Below are positions 42,383-51,859 of a DNA stretch of 64,000 nt, piece by piece (position 1 is the stretch's first letter; every line of letters starts with the position of its first letter). The notes under the pieces were generated by a model. That model was not told where the DNA came from. It saw only the letters and a list, made by a program, of their open reading frames with translations, and ran no database searches. The stretch comes from Desulfonema magnum (GTDB lineage: Bacteria > Desulfobacterota > Desulfobacteria > Desulfobacterales > 4be13), in NCBI RefSeq assembly GCF_017377395.1, contig NZ_CP061800.1, positions 4,361,633-4,425,632 of the forward strand. The letters are read 5' to 3'. Both the position numbers and the translations under genes were made by a program.

Positions 42383-43485
42383 TAAGCCAATGGTTCAATT
42401 TTTAATCTCAGTTTTATTTCAGTGCCGTGATCCCGGGGATGTTCTTTTTTCTGCTTTGAAAATATTTCAATCGCGCCGCCATAAGCCTTTATAAATTTTT
42501 CGATGAGAGGCATTCCGAAACCTGTTCCGGTCTCTCCGTCCGTACCGGCCCGGCTGGTGGCTTTGCTGACATCAAAAAGATCATTTAACAATTTTTCAGA
42601 CATGCCAATTCCGAAATCCCGGATGGAAATTTCAGCGTAATCCTCTGTCTGTCTGGCTTCAACGATTATTTTTGAATAATGATAAGAGAATTTCAGAGCA
42701 TTGGTAAAAATATTATTCATAACAGAATTGATAAAAGACGCTCTTTCCGCAATAATATTCAGATATGCATCAACATTAACCTCCAGTTCAATCTGTTTTT
42801 CGGAAAACCTGTCACTGAGCAGAAAGTATGATTTGGCGATTGCTTCAGACAGATTGATAACTTCCAATTCAAGTTTGTGATCTTCCAAAGCTCGCATGTT
42901 TCGGACAAGCTGAATAGTATCTAATCCGTTCTCAGCTGCGGAAATGAGGTGTTCTTTAAAGTCTTCAAACATGGAATAATCTTCTATCATATTCAATGCG
43001 GAAATCATTCCGTTAAAAGGATTGGAGAGATCATGGCAGAGTACATGAAGCAGTTCTTTTCGTTCATTACTTGCCTTTGTTATTAAATCTTTACTGAATT
43101 TAAGGTCCAGATGTGTGCGGACTCTTACTAACAGTTCTGTTGACTTAAATGGCTTGGTAACATAATCCACCGCACCCAGTTCAAACCCTCTGACGATATC
43201 TTCCGTATCCGTCCTGGCCGTCAGAAAGATAATGGGAATATCTTTTGTCTGCTGAGATGCCTTCAGCCGTTTACAGGTTTCAAACCCGTCCAGTTCGGGC
43301 ATCATAATATCCAGTAAAATAAGATCAGGAATAATTTTCTCGACAACTTTCAGAGCCTGCAAACCATTTCCGGCAACATTGATCCGATATCCCTTTTGTT
43401 TTAATATTGTCCCCAAAATCTGAACATTTTTAGGCGTATCATCCACTATCAGAATCCGGGCATTTTGTTCCTGCTGATCATTCAT
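42382..43485 (-). CDS. Receiver-histidine kinase protein
   Basis: 367 residues. A receiver domain (about 10-125; D59 acceptor, T90, K112) is followed directly by a histidine kinase core. The H-box is LLHVLCHDLSNPFNGM with H152. The ATP-binding region shows the N box (NNIFTNALKFS), the G1 box (RDFGIGM) and the G2 box (GTGFGMPL). No membrane segment: a cytoplasmic kinase whose activity is set by phosphorylation of its own receiver, as in relay systems. It is the third gene of a minus-strand operon; 167 bases with a tandem GAAACTTGAAATTT repeat separate it from the second. Confidence 0.92.
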   Translation of the reverse strand: MNDQQEQNARILIVDDTPKNVQILGTILKQKGYRINVAGNGLQALKVVEKIIPDLILLDIMMPELDGFETCKRLKASQQTKDIPIIFLTARTDTEDIVRGFELGAVDYVTKPFKSTELLVRVRTHLDLKFSKDLITKASNERKELLHVLCHDLSNPFNGMISALNMIEDYSMFEDFKEHLISAAENGLDTIQLVRNMRALEDHKLELEVINLSEAIAKSYFLLSDRFSEKQIELEVNVDAYLNIIAERASFINSVMNNIFTNALKFSYHYSKIIVEARQTEDYAEISIRDFGIGMSEKLLNDLFDVSKATSRAGTDGETGTGFGMPLIEKFIKAYGGAIEIFSKQKKEHPRDHGTEIKLRLKIEPLA

Positions 43486-43501
43486 GTTTTTCCTCTCCTG
43501 T

Positions 43502-43565
43502 AAATTTGAAACTTGAAATTTGAAACTTGAAATTTGAAACTTGAAACTTGAAATTTGAAACTTGG
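43502..43565. repeat. AAATTTGAAACTTG tandem repeat
   Basis: About 4.5 imperfect copies of a 14-base unit (GAAACTTGAAATTT) between two kinase genes of the same operon. A simple repeat prone to length change. Similar short repeats are at 39312-39345, 51297-51346 and 60560-60605. Confidence 0.8.
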
Positions 43566-43652
43566 GACAGCAGCTACAACTATAATGCCCTTGCTGGCCT
43601 GGCTAATCTCTGTCCCTTGCCTAAATTCGCTGTAATCAGAAAGAGTTAAGTC

Positions 43653-46001
43653 TTATTTTTCGAGTTTTATTTTTATGTTATCAATTATGTCAGGAAATTT
43701 TTTCAATGTTTCTGACAGTGATTCTACGTCAAACATGGTTGCCTGTAATAACAGGCGATCTCCCCAGCTTGCAAGCGATTTATAATTATATTTTGTTCCG
43801 AGGAGTTTCATCTTGTCCGCGAAATCTTCAATGTCATTAATGGTTAATATTTCAGATATCTCTTCCCATACGTTTACCTGATCTTCCAGTATTTCAAGCA
43901 GGTTCGGAAGTCTTGCCAGGGTTTCGGAGTCTGTTACTTCCGGGATATCTCTGTCTTTGGTTTCGGACAGGGCATATTCGTGATCCGGAATTTCCGATTC
44001 CCCGACTGAGTGTTTCAGAAACTTGGCCAATGTGTGAATGAGTTTGGTTCTGCCCAGCGGCTTTGTCACATAAGCATCGCAGATATTTGTTATTTTTTCA
44101 ATCTCTTCTTTCATGGCTTCTGCTGTGATTGCAATAACCGGAATATGTTTCAGGGCGTTATCTGTTTTAATGATCCGTGTGGCCTCATATCCGTCTGTAA
44201 CTGGCATTTTCATATCCATGAGAATGACATCCGGCTGATGATATTTTGTCAGTTCAGCAGCCTCTTTTCCATTTTCCGCTTCAATGATGTGAATCTCCGG
44301 ATGCTTTATAAGATAACTTTTTACAAGTGTGCGATTGAATTTCACATCATCTGCCACCAGAAGCGATGATTTTCTGAACCTGACAGCATCGCTGGTTTCT
44401 TTTTTTTTCTCTGACTTGGAAACAGGCGACAGGGCAACATTTCTGAAGTTGATATGAAAAGTGCTGCCCTTGCCGACTTCTCCGTTAACATAAATCTCTC
44501 CGCCCATCATTTCCACCAGCTGTTTTGTGATCGCCAGTCCCAGACCTGTTCCGCCGAATCTGGCGTGACTTTGTCCTTGTTGCTGTTCAAATGCTCCGAA
44601 AATGGACTCTCTTTGGTCTCCCGGGATGCCGATACCCGTATCCTCCACTGAAAAAATAATGTCCGGTGTGTTGCGGTCCTCATATGCATGATGGCTCGCA
44701 TACAATTTTATATAGCCTGATTCAGTGAATTTGACAGCGTTCCCCACGAGATTCATAAGTATCTGACGCAGACGGATTTCATCAAGCAGAATTGTTTCCG
44801 GAAAATTCGGACTTGTTTCGACAATGAAATCCAGGCCCTTTTCCGCAATTTTATGGGAGAACATCTGTTCTGTTTCATTAAACACAGAAGCCAGAGAAAC
44901 AGGCGAATACTCTAAATTCAGTTTGCCAGCCTCAATTTTGGACAAGTCAAGAATATCATTGATCAGGCCCAGCAGGGTTTTTCCGCCAGCTTTGATTGCC
45001 GAGAGATAGTGTTTTTGCTGCGGATCCTGTATTTTTCCCTCAAGCAGTTCTGTAAATCCCAGAATCGCATTCATCGGCGTTCTGATGTCATGGCTCATAT
45101 TGGCGAGAAATTCACTTTTGGCCTTGTTCGCGGATTCCGCGGATTCCTTAGCTCGGCGAAGTTCTTCTTCCATTTGCTTTCGGTCGCTGATATCCCTGAT
45201 GATCGCCAGAATTGCTTCCGGCTTTTTATCTTCGTCATATATAACAACTGACTTGGCAGAGCGACAGACCCAGTGTCCTTTCCGATGTCTGATCCGATAT
45301 TCATTTTCGGTCCTTCCTGTTTCAAGCAGTTCCGCTCTTTTCTTTTTTACCATGGGGACATCATCCGAATGAATTTGGGAAAGCCATTCCGGTGCCATAT
45401 CTCTTTCTTTTTCATATCCCAGGCTGGTGTAATAAGTCATATTTGCAAACAGAAGACGAAATTCCATATCCAGCAGTAAAATACTGTCGTCCGCGGCTTC
45501 AACAAGAATCCTGTATTTTTCTTCAGATTTTCGCAGTGCTTTTTCCGCACGTTCGCGCTCAATAATTTCCTCTTGCAGACGGATATTTTTTTCTTGAAGC
45601 TCTTTTCTCAGCTTATGAACATTAAGATGTGTGCTGACCCGTGCCAGAACCTCTTCCTGATGAAAGGGTTTGGTAATATAATCAATGCCCCCGGCTTCAA
45701 ATCCCCTGACTTTGTCAACGGTTTCAGAAAGAGAACTCACAAACAGCACAGGGATATCTTTTGTTTTCTCATCTGCTTTCAGTCGGAGGCAGGTTTCAAA
45801 ACCGTCCATGCCGGGCATGAGGATGTCTAAAAGAATGATGTCCGGCGTGTTTTCTCTGACCAGTTCGAGAACGTCTTCTCCGCTCTGAGCCACCAGAATT
45901 GTAAAATTAAATTTGCTTAAATAATCAAAAAGTGTTCCCAGATTTGTCGGATTGTCATCAACAATTAAAATTACAGAACCCTGTATTTCACTGATATTCA
46001 T
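43653..46001 (-). CDS. Hybrid kinase REC-PAS-HisKA-HATPase-REC
   Basis: 782 residues. Domains in order: receiver (about 8-125, D59), coiled-coil linker, PAS (about 160-280, FANMTYYTSLGYEKERDM), HisKA with H304 in FLANMSHDIRTPMNAILGF, HATPase (NLVGNAVKF, DTGIGIP, GTGLGLAI), and a second receiver (about 545-665, VILMDMKMPVTDGYEATRII). A C-terminal helical region of about 100 residues resembles a phosphotransfer domain in length, but I see no clear HxxKG motif. Cytoplasmic. Its ATG overlaps the stop of the upstream kinase gene by 4 bases (ATGA), so the two are translationally coupled. Confidence 0.94.
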   Translation of the reverse strand: MNISEIQGSVILIVDDNPTNLGTLFDYLSKFNFTILVAQSGEDVLELVRENTPDIILLDILMPGMDGFETCLRLKADEKTKDIPVLFVSSLSETVDKVRGFEAGGIDYITKPFHQEEVLARVSTHLNVHKLRKELQEKNIRLQEEIIERERAEKALRKSEEKYRILVEAADDSILLLDMEFRLLFANMTYYTSLGYEKERDMAPEWLSQIHSDDVPMVKKKRAELLETGRTENEYRIRHRKGHWVCRSAKSVVIYDEDKKPEAILAIIRDISDRKQMEEELRRAKESAESANKAKSEFLANMSHDIRTPMNAILGFTELLEGKIQDPQQKHYLSAIKAGGKTLLGLINDILDLSKIEAGKLNLEYSPVSLASVFNETEQMFSHKIAEKGLDFIVETSPNFPETILLDEIRLRQILMNLVGNAVKFTESGYIKLYASHHAYEDRNTPDIIFSVEDTGIGIPGDQRESIFGAFEQQQGQSHARFGGTGLGLAITKQLVEMMGGEIYVNGEVGKGSTFHINFRNVALSPVSKSEKKKETSDAVRFRKSSLLVADDVKFNRTLVKSYLIKHPEIHIIEAENGKEAAELTKYHQPDVILMDMKMPVTDGYEATRIIKTDNALKHIPVIAITAEAMKEEIEKITNICDAYVTKPLGRTKLIHTLAKFLKHSVGESEIPDHEYALSETKDRDIPEVTDSETLARLPNLLEILEDQVNVWEEISEILTINDIEDFADKMKLLGTKYNYKSLASWGDRLLLQATMFDVESLSETLKKFPDIIDNIKIKLEK

Positions 46002-48268
46002 GCGTTATCTCCGATATATTTTTTTGCCAGTTCACGAATTTCCTTTATTTGAAATGTTCTTGCCAAGTTACGAATTTTTTTCACAAATAAAATATATTGT
46101 CCGTCTGACTGTTCAATGATATCCAGATGTTTACGAATTCCCACAATATCGCCGCCCCGGGCAAGTTTATAAAGTATTCTTATGTCTGACAGCGGCGGTG
46201 CCACAAGGTCATCATTTTGTTTTAAGTCAAGCTCTTTTATAACAGATTCCGAGCTTTTTTTGTATTTCCATTCCAATTGCAGATGCGTTTCCAATGCCTT
46301 GAAAATTTTTTGGATCTGCACAGGTTTTGGAATGAAATCATCAAAACCGTGTTCAGAGATGATTTGCCGGGGCGAACAGGAGGAGCTTGCTGAAACAGCA
46401 ACAATTTTCGTATGGTTCAGCGCTGAGGTTTTTCGTATTCGGCGCGTTGCCTCAAATCCGTCCATCACGGGCATCACCAGGTCCATAAAAATCAGATCAG
46501 GCTCGGATTCGGAAGCCTTGCGGAGTCCCTCACTGCCGTCATCTGCTTCAAGCACTTCAAACTCCAGAGATGAAAGCAGACTGACCAGGACGGCCCGGTT
46601 CTCCCATCTGTCATCCGTCACCAGGATTTTAAATCTCTCCTTTTCTCTCTTCAGAAGAGGATTAAGACGGTTAAGGGGGGCGTAACCGATGATATGCTGC
46701 CCATCTGATATTTTTTCCGTATGTTCGGAAGTTTCCGGCAGTTCTATATCAAATGAGAATAGACTGCCTTTCCCTATAATGCTTTTTACCTTGAGTTCCC
46801 CGCCCATGAGCCGGACAAGTTCGCGGCTGATGGTCAGTCCCAGACCTGTGCCTTCAATGGAACGGCTGTGTTCGCCTATCTGTCTGAAGGGCGAAAAAAT
46901 GTCTTCCAAGCGATCTTCGGGAATACCGGTGCCTGTATCTTCTATCTGAAAATGAATCCGGGAGACCGGAGCGTCACTGGCGACTTGCGCGCCACACCTC
47001 GAAACTCGGAGGATAACATTTCCTTTCTGAGTGAATTTGACAGCGTTGCTCAGGAGATTGAGCAAAATCTGATTCAGCCGTTTTTCATCGCCTCGGACAG
47101 CTTTGGGGAGATCAGGCGCAATTTCAGCATGAAACAATATCTCCTTTTTCTGTGCCTGAATCTGAATGATTTTCACCAGAGCGCTCAGAAATTCAGAAAA
47201 AAGAAAACCGGACTCGCAAATGTCCATCTTCCGGGCTTCGATTTTGGAGAGGTCCAGAATCTCATTGATCAGATTCAGGAGATGCTTTCCGCTGCGTTCG
47301 ATAACATCAATACCTGTTTTCTGAGAGTCGGTCAGTGTATCCTCCATTCTGAGGATCTGGGCATACCCCAGAATTCCGTTAAGGGGGGTGCGAAGTTCAT
47401 GGCTCATATTGGCAAGAAATTCGCTTTTTGCGCGGTTGGCAATATCTGCCATTTCTTTGGCTTGCTGAAGATTTTGTTCCTTTATGACAAGTTCTCTGAA
47501 AATAAGATCATATGGTCTTACTATACCGGTTTCAATAATGGCTTTGTAAATTGCATAAAAAGAAAATATCTTAAAATAATGACCCACCAGATTTGAGAAG
47601 CCGTAAGTACTGATATAAAATGTGAACGCCAGTTCTGCGATAATTGTAAAAATCATTGAGCATATCAGAAGCCTGAATACATTTTCTTCAAATTTTTCCT
47701 GATACTTGAATAATAACAAAATGTCTGCCAATAAGATAAAAGAAATAATATACTCACTTATTTTTTTAAACGGTGTCAGCCCTTTTCCTTCAATAAAACA
47801 GATTGGGAATATTTCCCAATAAAAGACAGACATAATGATCATAAAAGAAATAAGCGTGTAGCATAAAAAAATGAAATACGGTTTTACTGTTTTTCCTCTG
47901 AGAAAAAAGATAAAACCAACCAGAAGTGTAAGGCTTTCCAGGTAACGCGCCGCGATCCATAACTGGGTTGCGTAATCACTGTTGTCTTTAAAGATTTTCA
48001 TTCCTTTATAAGACAGGGTGTGCAGAAGATCCAGTCCTCCGATAAACAGATAGGCAATGGCGATGAAGATCAGATAATCATTATTCAGATATTTTCTGGA
48101 GTTCCAGGCTATCATGAAGATGCCGCATGCCACGATAATGCTGAATATTTCCGCTATATTGTGAAAAAGGAGGTAGCTGAAGAGGCTGCTCAGATACAGG
48201 CCTGTCAGCGCTGCCAAACCGATTAACAGAGTAAAATATTTTCCTAAAACAGGCTGTTGTTTTTCCAT
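45998..48268 (-). CDS. MASE3-type membrane sensor hybrid kinase
   Basis: 756 residues. The N-terminal 245 residues contain about seven hydrophobic segments and match a MASE3 sensor (LLHTLSYKGMKIFKDNSDYA, TQLWIAARYLESLTLL). Then HisKA with H290 (FLANMSHELRTPLNGILGY), HATPase (NLLSNAVKFT, DTGTGIPEDR, GTGLGLTISRELV) and a receiver (about 545-665, LIFMDLVMPVMDGFEATRRI). It is the only membrane-spanning member and thus the likely input of the three-gene operon (48268 to 42382). The stimulus is unknown. The remains of a receiver gene lie just upstream. Confidence 0.94.
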   Translation of the reverse strand: MEKQQPVLGKYFTLLIGLAALTGLYLSSLFSYLLFHNIAEIFSIIVACGIFMIAWNSRKYLNNDYLIFIAIAYLFIGGLDLLHTLSYKGMKIFKDNSDYATQLWIAARYLESLTLLVGFIFFLRGKTVKPYFIFLCYTLISFMIIMSVFYWEIFPICFIEGKGLTPFKKISEYIISFILLADILLLFKYQEKFEENVFRLLICSMIFTIIAELAFTFYISTYGFSNLVGHYFKIFSFYAIYKAIIETGIVRPYDLIFRELVIKEQNLQQAKEMADIANRAKSEFLANMSHELRTPLNGILGYAQILRMEDTLTDSQKTGIDVIERSGKHLLNLINEILDLSKIEARKMDICESGFLFSEFLSALVKIIQIQAQKKEILFHAEIAPDLPKAVRGDEKRLNQILLNLLSNAVKFTQKGNVILRVSRCGAQVASDAPVSRIHFQIEDTGTGIPEDRLEDIFSPFRQIGEHSRSIEGTGLGLTISRELVRLMGGELKVKSIIGKGSLFSFDIELPETSEHTEKISDGQHIIGYAPLNRLNPLLKREKERFKILVTDDRWENRAVLVSLLSSLEFEVLEADDGSEGLRKASESEPDLIFMDLVMPVMDGFEATRRIRKTSALNHTKIVAVSASSSCSPRQIISEHGFDDFIPKPVQIQKIFKALETHLQLEWKYKKSSESVIKELDLKQNDDLVAPPLSDIRILYKLARGGDIVGIRKHLDIIEQSDGQYILFVKKIRNLARTFQIKEIRELAKKYIGDNA

Positions 48269-48408
48269 ATCTCTTTCCTCATTTTAACGGACCAATTCTC
48301 TGAATCGAGTCGCTTTATCAGTGAAGCGTTGCTTTATTTCTGTAAACTGTGGCAAAATTTCCTCCTCCTCACCATTTTCTTCTTCTTCCAGTACGGAAAC
48401 AAATATAA

Positions 48409-48736
48409 TCAGTAGATCGAAAAGTTTTCAGGCTGTCACAGGGCGGACGGGGGAGAAACCCCATATGCATCAGGCTAAGATTACAACCTACTGTTTTTAT
48501 TAACTCTGATTTTGCCGGACGGGGTTTGCAACCCCGTCCGGAATATTTTCCGGATCGCCGCCCGCAAACGTTTCGGACGGGGTTGCAAACCCCGTCCGGC
48601 AGCCGTCCCGCATTCTTAGCCTGATGCATATGGGGAGAAACCCGGCTTTTTCCGGCGGGAGAGCGTCCCGTCCTGAAAAAAAAGCCGGGTTTCTTCGCTG
48701 TCCCGCACACAATCCGGAAACTTTTCGATCTACTGA
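48409..48736. mobile_element. MITE family C copy interrupted by a family D MITE
   Basis: Ends TCAGTAGATCGAAAAGTTTT and the inverse (CTTTTCGATCTACTGA). Total 328 bp, of which 182 are a later family D insertion plus its 9-bp duplication, leaving 146 bp. The flanks share TTA (minus strand CCCATTA and TTATATT), a 3-bp target duplication consistent with the reconstructed receiver gene. The core hairpin is AGAAACCCGGCTTTTTCCGG. Confidence 0.85.
48452..48642. mobile_element. MITE family D, nested, with 9-bp target duplication
   Basis: The element 48461-48633 (173 bp) begins CCATATGCATCAGGCTAAGA and ends with the inverse. The direct repeat GGAGAAACC at 48452-48460 and 48634-48642 is a perfect 9-bp duplication taken from the family C core. 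Inside are two inverted CCGGACGGGGTTTGCAACCC-type palindromes. Relatives: 54021-54105 (truncated) and 54182-54311. Confidence 0.9.
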
Positions 48737-48964
48737 TAATGGGAATTTTTCTGGTCGCGTTGTTTTGTTTTAATTTTTCGCATCGTATATCCGTCCATTT
48801 CCGGCATCATAATGTCCAGGAAAATAAAGGTCAGGAGGATTTGCTGAGGCTGCTCTCCTCAGTAACAAAACAAAAAGCATCTTTCCAGTTTCATATCTCT
48901 TTTATTCAATATTTTGCTGATTTTTTACTAAGAGATTTCCCCAAAAATAAAATACCCGGAGATG

Positions 48965-49030
48965 TAGGGTGGGTGGAGCGAAGCGCAACCCACCTTGTGC
49001 GGTGGGTTGCGCTTCGCTCCACCCACCCTA
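48965..49030. repeat. 66-bp palindrome TAGGGTGGGTGGAGCG...
   Basis: Perfect arms of about 30 bp (TAGGGTGGGTGGAGCGAAGC and its complement) around a short centre, bordered by AAATAAAATACCCGG and CGGGTATGTTATTTATTT. A half-size relative in opposite orientation is at 52240-52304 (AATAATATACCTGATACAAA then TAGGGTGGG). Confidence 0.85.
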
Positions 49031-49696
49031 CGTTTTTTGTATCGGGTATGTTATTTATTTCGAGTTTCCTAACGTAACGGAAGACCATTTGCAAGGTCAA
49101 GTTCTATTTTAGACGAACCTCAGCCTATCCTGCTGAATTTTTTTGCCAAACTGTAAGAATTCCCGACGCAGGCAGAACCGGGGACCGGAACGGCAGCGAC
49201 TGAACCGGAAACAAAGAGTGCCAAACTTGCAGTTTGACAACTTCCCGGGGAGTTCCTATCGGAAAGATATGCCTTGCCAAACTGCAAGTTTGGCACTCCG
49301 GATGCCTGGCTGTTTATTTCCGATAATGTTTAATCAGCCATGTATGCTCAGAAAAACCTGGAATGAAATAAGCCTCTTGACAGGATATAAAATTCTTAAT
49401 ATATAGTTTTTCAGAAAATTAATGGTCAGTATATCTTAAATCCTTGTCTGACGGAGGAGGCTTCCGACTTCGTATTCTTGAAATTTTTCGACCTGCTGAC
49501 AATAACTTTCAGAAAAAAGTTTGCCTGAGACAATGTAACAGTTTGCATTCCTTTGACAAGCTCATAAATATTAAGTGCTTGGATAAAAAATAATATTCAA
49601 AGTGTTCTGAAATGGTTGCAAACTTCGGAACTCTGAATTTTATCACACCCAAAAAAGATTTTAATCAGGTACTTATCTTAAACAGCCATGAAAAAG

Positions 49697-49727
49697 AAAC
49701 CAGGTTTTTTGAAAAACCTGGTTTTTT
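49697..49727. terminator. AAACCAGGTTTTTTG hairpin
   Basis: Arms AAACCAGGTTTTT / AAAAACCTGGTTTTTT with a T-run on the right. The same hairpin is at 59698-59728. It looks like an intrinsic terminator, but no gene ends immediately upstream here, so it may be a dispersed repeat. Confidence 0.4.
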
Positions 49728-50111
49728 AGGCGGTGTCTTTTTACTGATTCTGGCAGATTTTGTTAATTTTGTCATATCCTGTTCCCGGGCCGAGGCTCAG
49801 AACCACAGGGAAACTGTAAAAAAGGAAAATGGCCTTTTTCGTTCCTGTTTGTCATGATGTACGGAGAGGCTCCCCTCGCCATCAGCGGCACGGGGCCTTT
49901 GTCACTCATAACCTGCCTGTCAGCAAAAACCGTCAGAATCAGTCTTTTTTTTATGGTAAAACTATACTCAACAAATTTGTAAGCAGAGGTATGTAAGATC
50001 ATTCGGATTGGCATTTCATTCACATTTGGGATGATCTTGTGATCCTCTGTACTGAAATTCAGATTTCTGAAAATCTGTATGTTAAAATTTTGTCCTTAAA
50101 AAAGGGGGAAT

Positions 50112-51146
50112 ATGCTCACAGGAAGTTATACAGCACTGATAACACCATTTACAGAGGATACCGTGGATCATGAAGGTCTGGAAAAGCTGGTGGATTTTCA
50201 GATGAAAAACGGAATCAGCGGAATACTGGCGGTAGGAACAACCGGGGAAAGCCCCACATTAACATGGAATGAACATAACCTGGTCATTGAAACTGTTGCC
50301 CAAAAAACAAAAAATAAATGCACCTGCATTGCAGGTACCGGAAGCAATAATACAAAAGAGAGCCTTGAAGCCACAAAACATGCGGCCGATATCGGAGTTG
50401 ATGCGGTATTGCTTGTAGAACCTTATTATAACGGTCCCAGTTCGCTTGAAATCCGAAAAGAATACATCGCACCTGTTGCAGCGGCATTTCCTGATGTTCA
50501 GATTATTCCTTATATCATTCCCGGCAGAACAGGTACGCAACTCTTCCCTGAAGACCTTGGCCTGTTGAGTAATGCCTTTAAGAATATAAATGCGGTGAAA
50601 GAAGCCACAGGTAATATCGAAAATATGAGACGCACAAGGGAATGTTGCGGACCCGATTTCACTATTCTTTCCGGTGATGACGGTATGACTTATAAAATGA
50701 TGACAGACTCTGAAGTAAAGGCCGGAGGGCTTATTTCCGTGGCTTCAAATATCGCTCCTCGGGCGGTTTCCGAAATGATTCGCCTTCTTGAACAGGGCAA
50801 TTTCTCAGAAGCTCAGCATCTGGCATCCGCGCTTCAGCCTCTTTCTGAACTGGTGACAGTTACAACTACGGAAAAAACCCCTTATGGAAATGTGGTGTGC
50901 AGGGCCAGAAATCCTTTGGCAGCCAAGACACTGATGTCAATTCTCGGAATGCCTTCGGGCAGATGCCGTCAGCCAATAGGAAAAATGACCCTGAAAGGGT
51001 TGGAGAAAGTTCTTGCAGCGGGAAGAAAAGTACAAGCGGAGACTCCCGAAATATTCAAACCGCTTGCAGACTTTTTCAATGTTGATATTGACGAACGACT
51101 GAACACGCCTTCAAACTGGGAATCTCTGGCCTATGAAGACTATTAG
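50112..51146 (+). CDS. dapA: Dihydrodipicolinate synthase family aldolase
   Basis: 344 residues, about 50 longer than typical DapA because of a C-terminal extension (after about 300). The N-acetylneuraminate lyase/DapA barrel is clear: GSYTALITPFTEDTVDHEGL, VGTTGESPTL (T43/T44), EPYYNGP, Y134 and R139 in PYIIPGRTG, and the Schiff-base lysine K163 in AVKEATGN. It condenses pyruvate with aspartate semialdehyde in lysine/diaminopimelate synthesis, though other pyruvate aldolases share the motif set. GGGGG precedes the ATG. No other lysine-pathway gene is adjacent. Confidence 0.9.
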   Translation: MLTGSYTALITPFTEDTVDHEGLEKLVDFQMKNGISGILAVGTTGESPTLTWNEHNLVIETVAQKTKNKCTCIAGTGSNNTKESLEATKHAADIGVDAVLLVEPYYNGPSSLEIRKEYIAPVAAAFPDVQIIPYIIPGRTGTQLFPEDLGLLSNAFKNINAVKEATGNIENMRRTRECCGPDFTILSGDDGMTYKMMTDSEVKAGGLISVASNIAPRAVSEMIRLLEQGNFSEAQHLASALQPLSELVTVTTTEKTPYGNVVCRARNPLAAKTLMSILGMPSGRCRQPIGKMTLKGLEKVLAAGRKVQAETPEIFKPLADFFNVDIDERLNTPSNWESLAYEDY

Positions 51147-51230
51147 ATGAGTTTTTGAAATGTTCAAAATTTTGAGGAGAAGTTCCCAAAGGGAGGATTC
51201 TCCTCATATTGCCTGCCGTTGCCGCTTTGC

Positions 51231-51259
51231 CGGATGGGGTTTGCAACCCCGTCCGAAAT
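51231..51259. repeat. CGGATGGGGTTTGCAACCCCGTCCG palindrome
   Basis: Arms GGATGGGGTT / AACCCCGTCC around TGC, downstream of dapA. Copies of the same palindrome lie at 48517-48541, 48577-48600 and 54075-54101. It is the cargo of the family D MITEs but also occurs alone, as here. Confidence 0.7.
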
Positions 51260-51340
51260 ATTTTATCCGATTACAGTTCTTTCGGAAAAAGGGATGAATC
51301 GCAAATCGCAAATCACAAATTCCAAATCACAAATTCCAAA

Positions 51341-51841
51341 TCACCCCAGATTTCCGACCATGAATTTAAGCATATTTTCATTGGTCTTTCCCTGAGTCAT
51401 CCCTCCCATATGTTTAAAACAATTTCGACAAAAATATAAAGCATCCTCTGTTTTATGTATTTCCTTAAAATTTCTTTTTCCGCATAAATCACAGGAATCA
51501 CCTGCCCCGTGAGTATTTTCATGCTTAATAATATGGCCCCTGACCAAATGTCTGACGCCAACTCCGTAAACAGGCGTATCAGCTATTTTCCTGCACCAGA
51601 CCACATTTGCCATGAAAACCTTGTAAAGCCCCGGGCTATAACTGTCTGGTGAGAAATTTATCATTTTGATATAAAGCGATAATTGCGGATACAGCGACTC
51701 ACTTGTCTCGAAATACATACCGCCTACGCTACAGTTGTACATTGTGGCTTCATGATAATATTCTCTCTCTTCCTTTGAATAAATAAGAGGCGCTTCGTAG
51801 TATTCACGAGGATGGACTCTTCTGGTATATAACATGCTCAT
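51341..51841 (-). CDS. PilZ-domain protein with C-terminal zinc ribbon
   Basis: 166 residues from the ATG at 51841 (AAGGAATTATG upstream). The frame stays open to 51988, but those 49 residues are translated from MITE sequence. The PilZ c-di-GMP-binding motifs are both present: RxxxR (R8-VHP-R12) and NxSxxG (N36-C-S-V-G-G41). A four-cysteine ribbon follows (CDLCGK ... CRNCFKHMGG, about residues 117-145). A cytoplasmic c-di-GMP effector, possibly acting through the ribbon on DNA, RNA or protein. It could respond to the EAL protein at 1798. The downstream side holds simple repeats. Confidence 0.8.
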   Translation of the reverse strand: MSMLYTRRVHPREYYEAPLIYSKEEREYYHEATMYNCSVGGMYFETSESLYPQLSLYIKMINFSPDSYSPGLYKVFMANVVWCRKIADTPVYGVGVRHLVRGHIIKHENTHGAGDSCDLCGKRNFKEIHKTEDALYFCRNCFKHMGGMTQGKTNENMLKFMVGNLG

Positions 51842-51859
51842 CGTTTCATAATTCCTTAA

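Larger units (their letters stand above)
48372..48836 (-). pseudogene. Receiver-domain gene destroyed by nested MITEs
   Basis: On the minus strand from about 48830 the sequence reads FIFLDIMMPEMDGYTMRKIK, a receiver phospho-acceptor region, with a frameshift before it (PDL in another frame) and another before KIPI at the MITE edge. After the MITE (48409-48736) the text resumes as IFVSVLEEEE. Joining the two sides across the insertion gives KIPIIFVSVL, the beta4 strand typical of receivers. So an insertion split an already decaying gene. It lies upstream of, and in the same direction as, the MASE3 kinase operon. Confidence 0.75.
48837..50111. other. Repeat-rich gap upstream of dapA
   Basis: 1.27 kb. 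It contains the 5' end of the decayed receiver text (to about 48900), a long inverted repeat TAGGGTGGGTGGAGCGAAGC (48965-49030), inverted GCCAAACTGCAAGTTTGGC motifs (about 49205-49305), and an AAACCAGG hairpin (49697-49727). A frame at 49772-50023 (minus) has no recognisable feature. Confidence 0.6.

Noticed and set aside
49568..49676. Fifth family B MITE (TTAAGTGCTTGG ... CAGGTACTTA)
   Set aside because: The ends are diverged, the spacing is only about 108 bp and the AGAAACCCGG core is missing, so it was not called.
49772..50023. 83-codon minus-strand frame
   Set aside because: No recognised family, no good start signal, and it lies in repeat-rich DNA.
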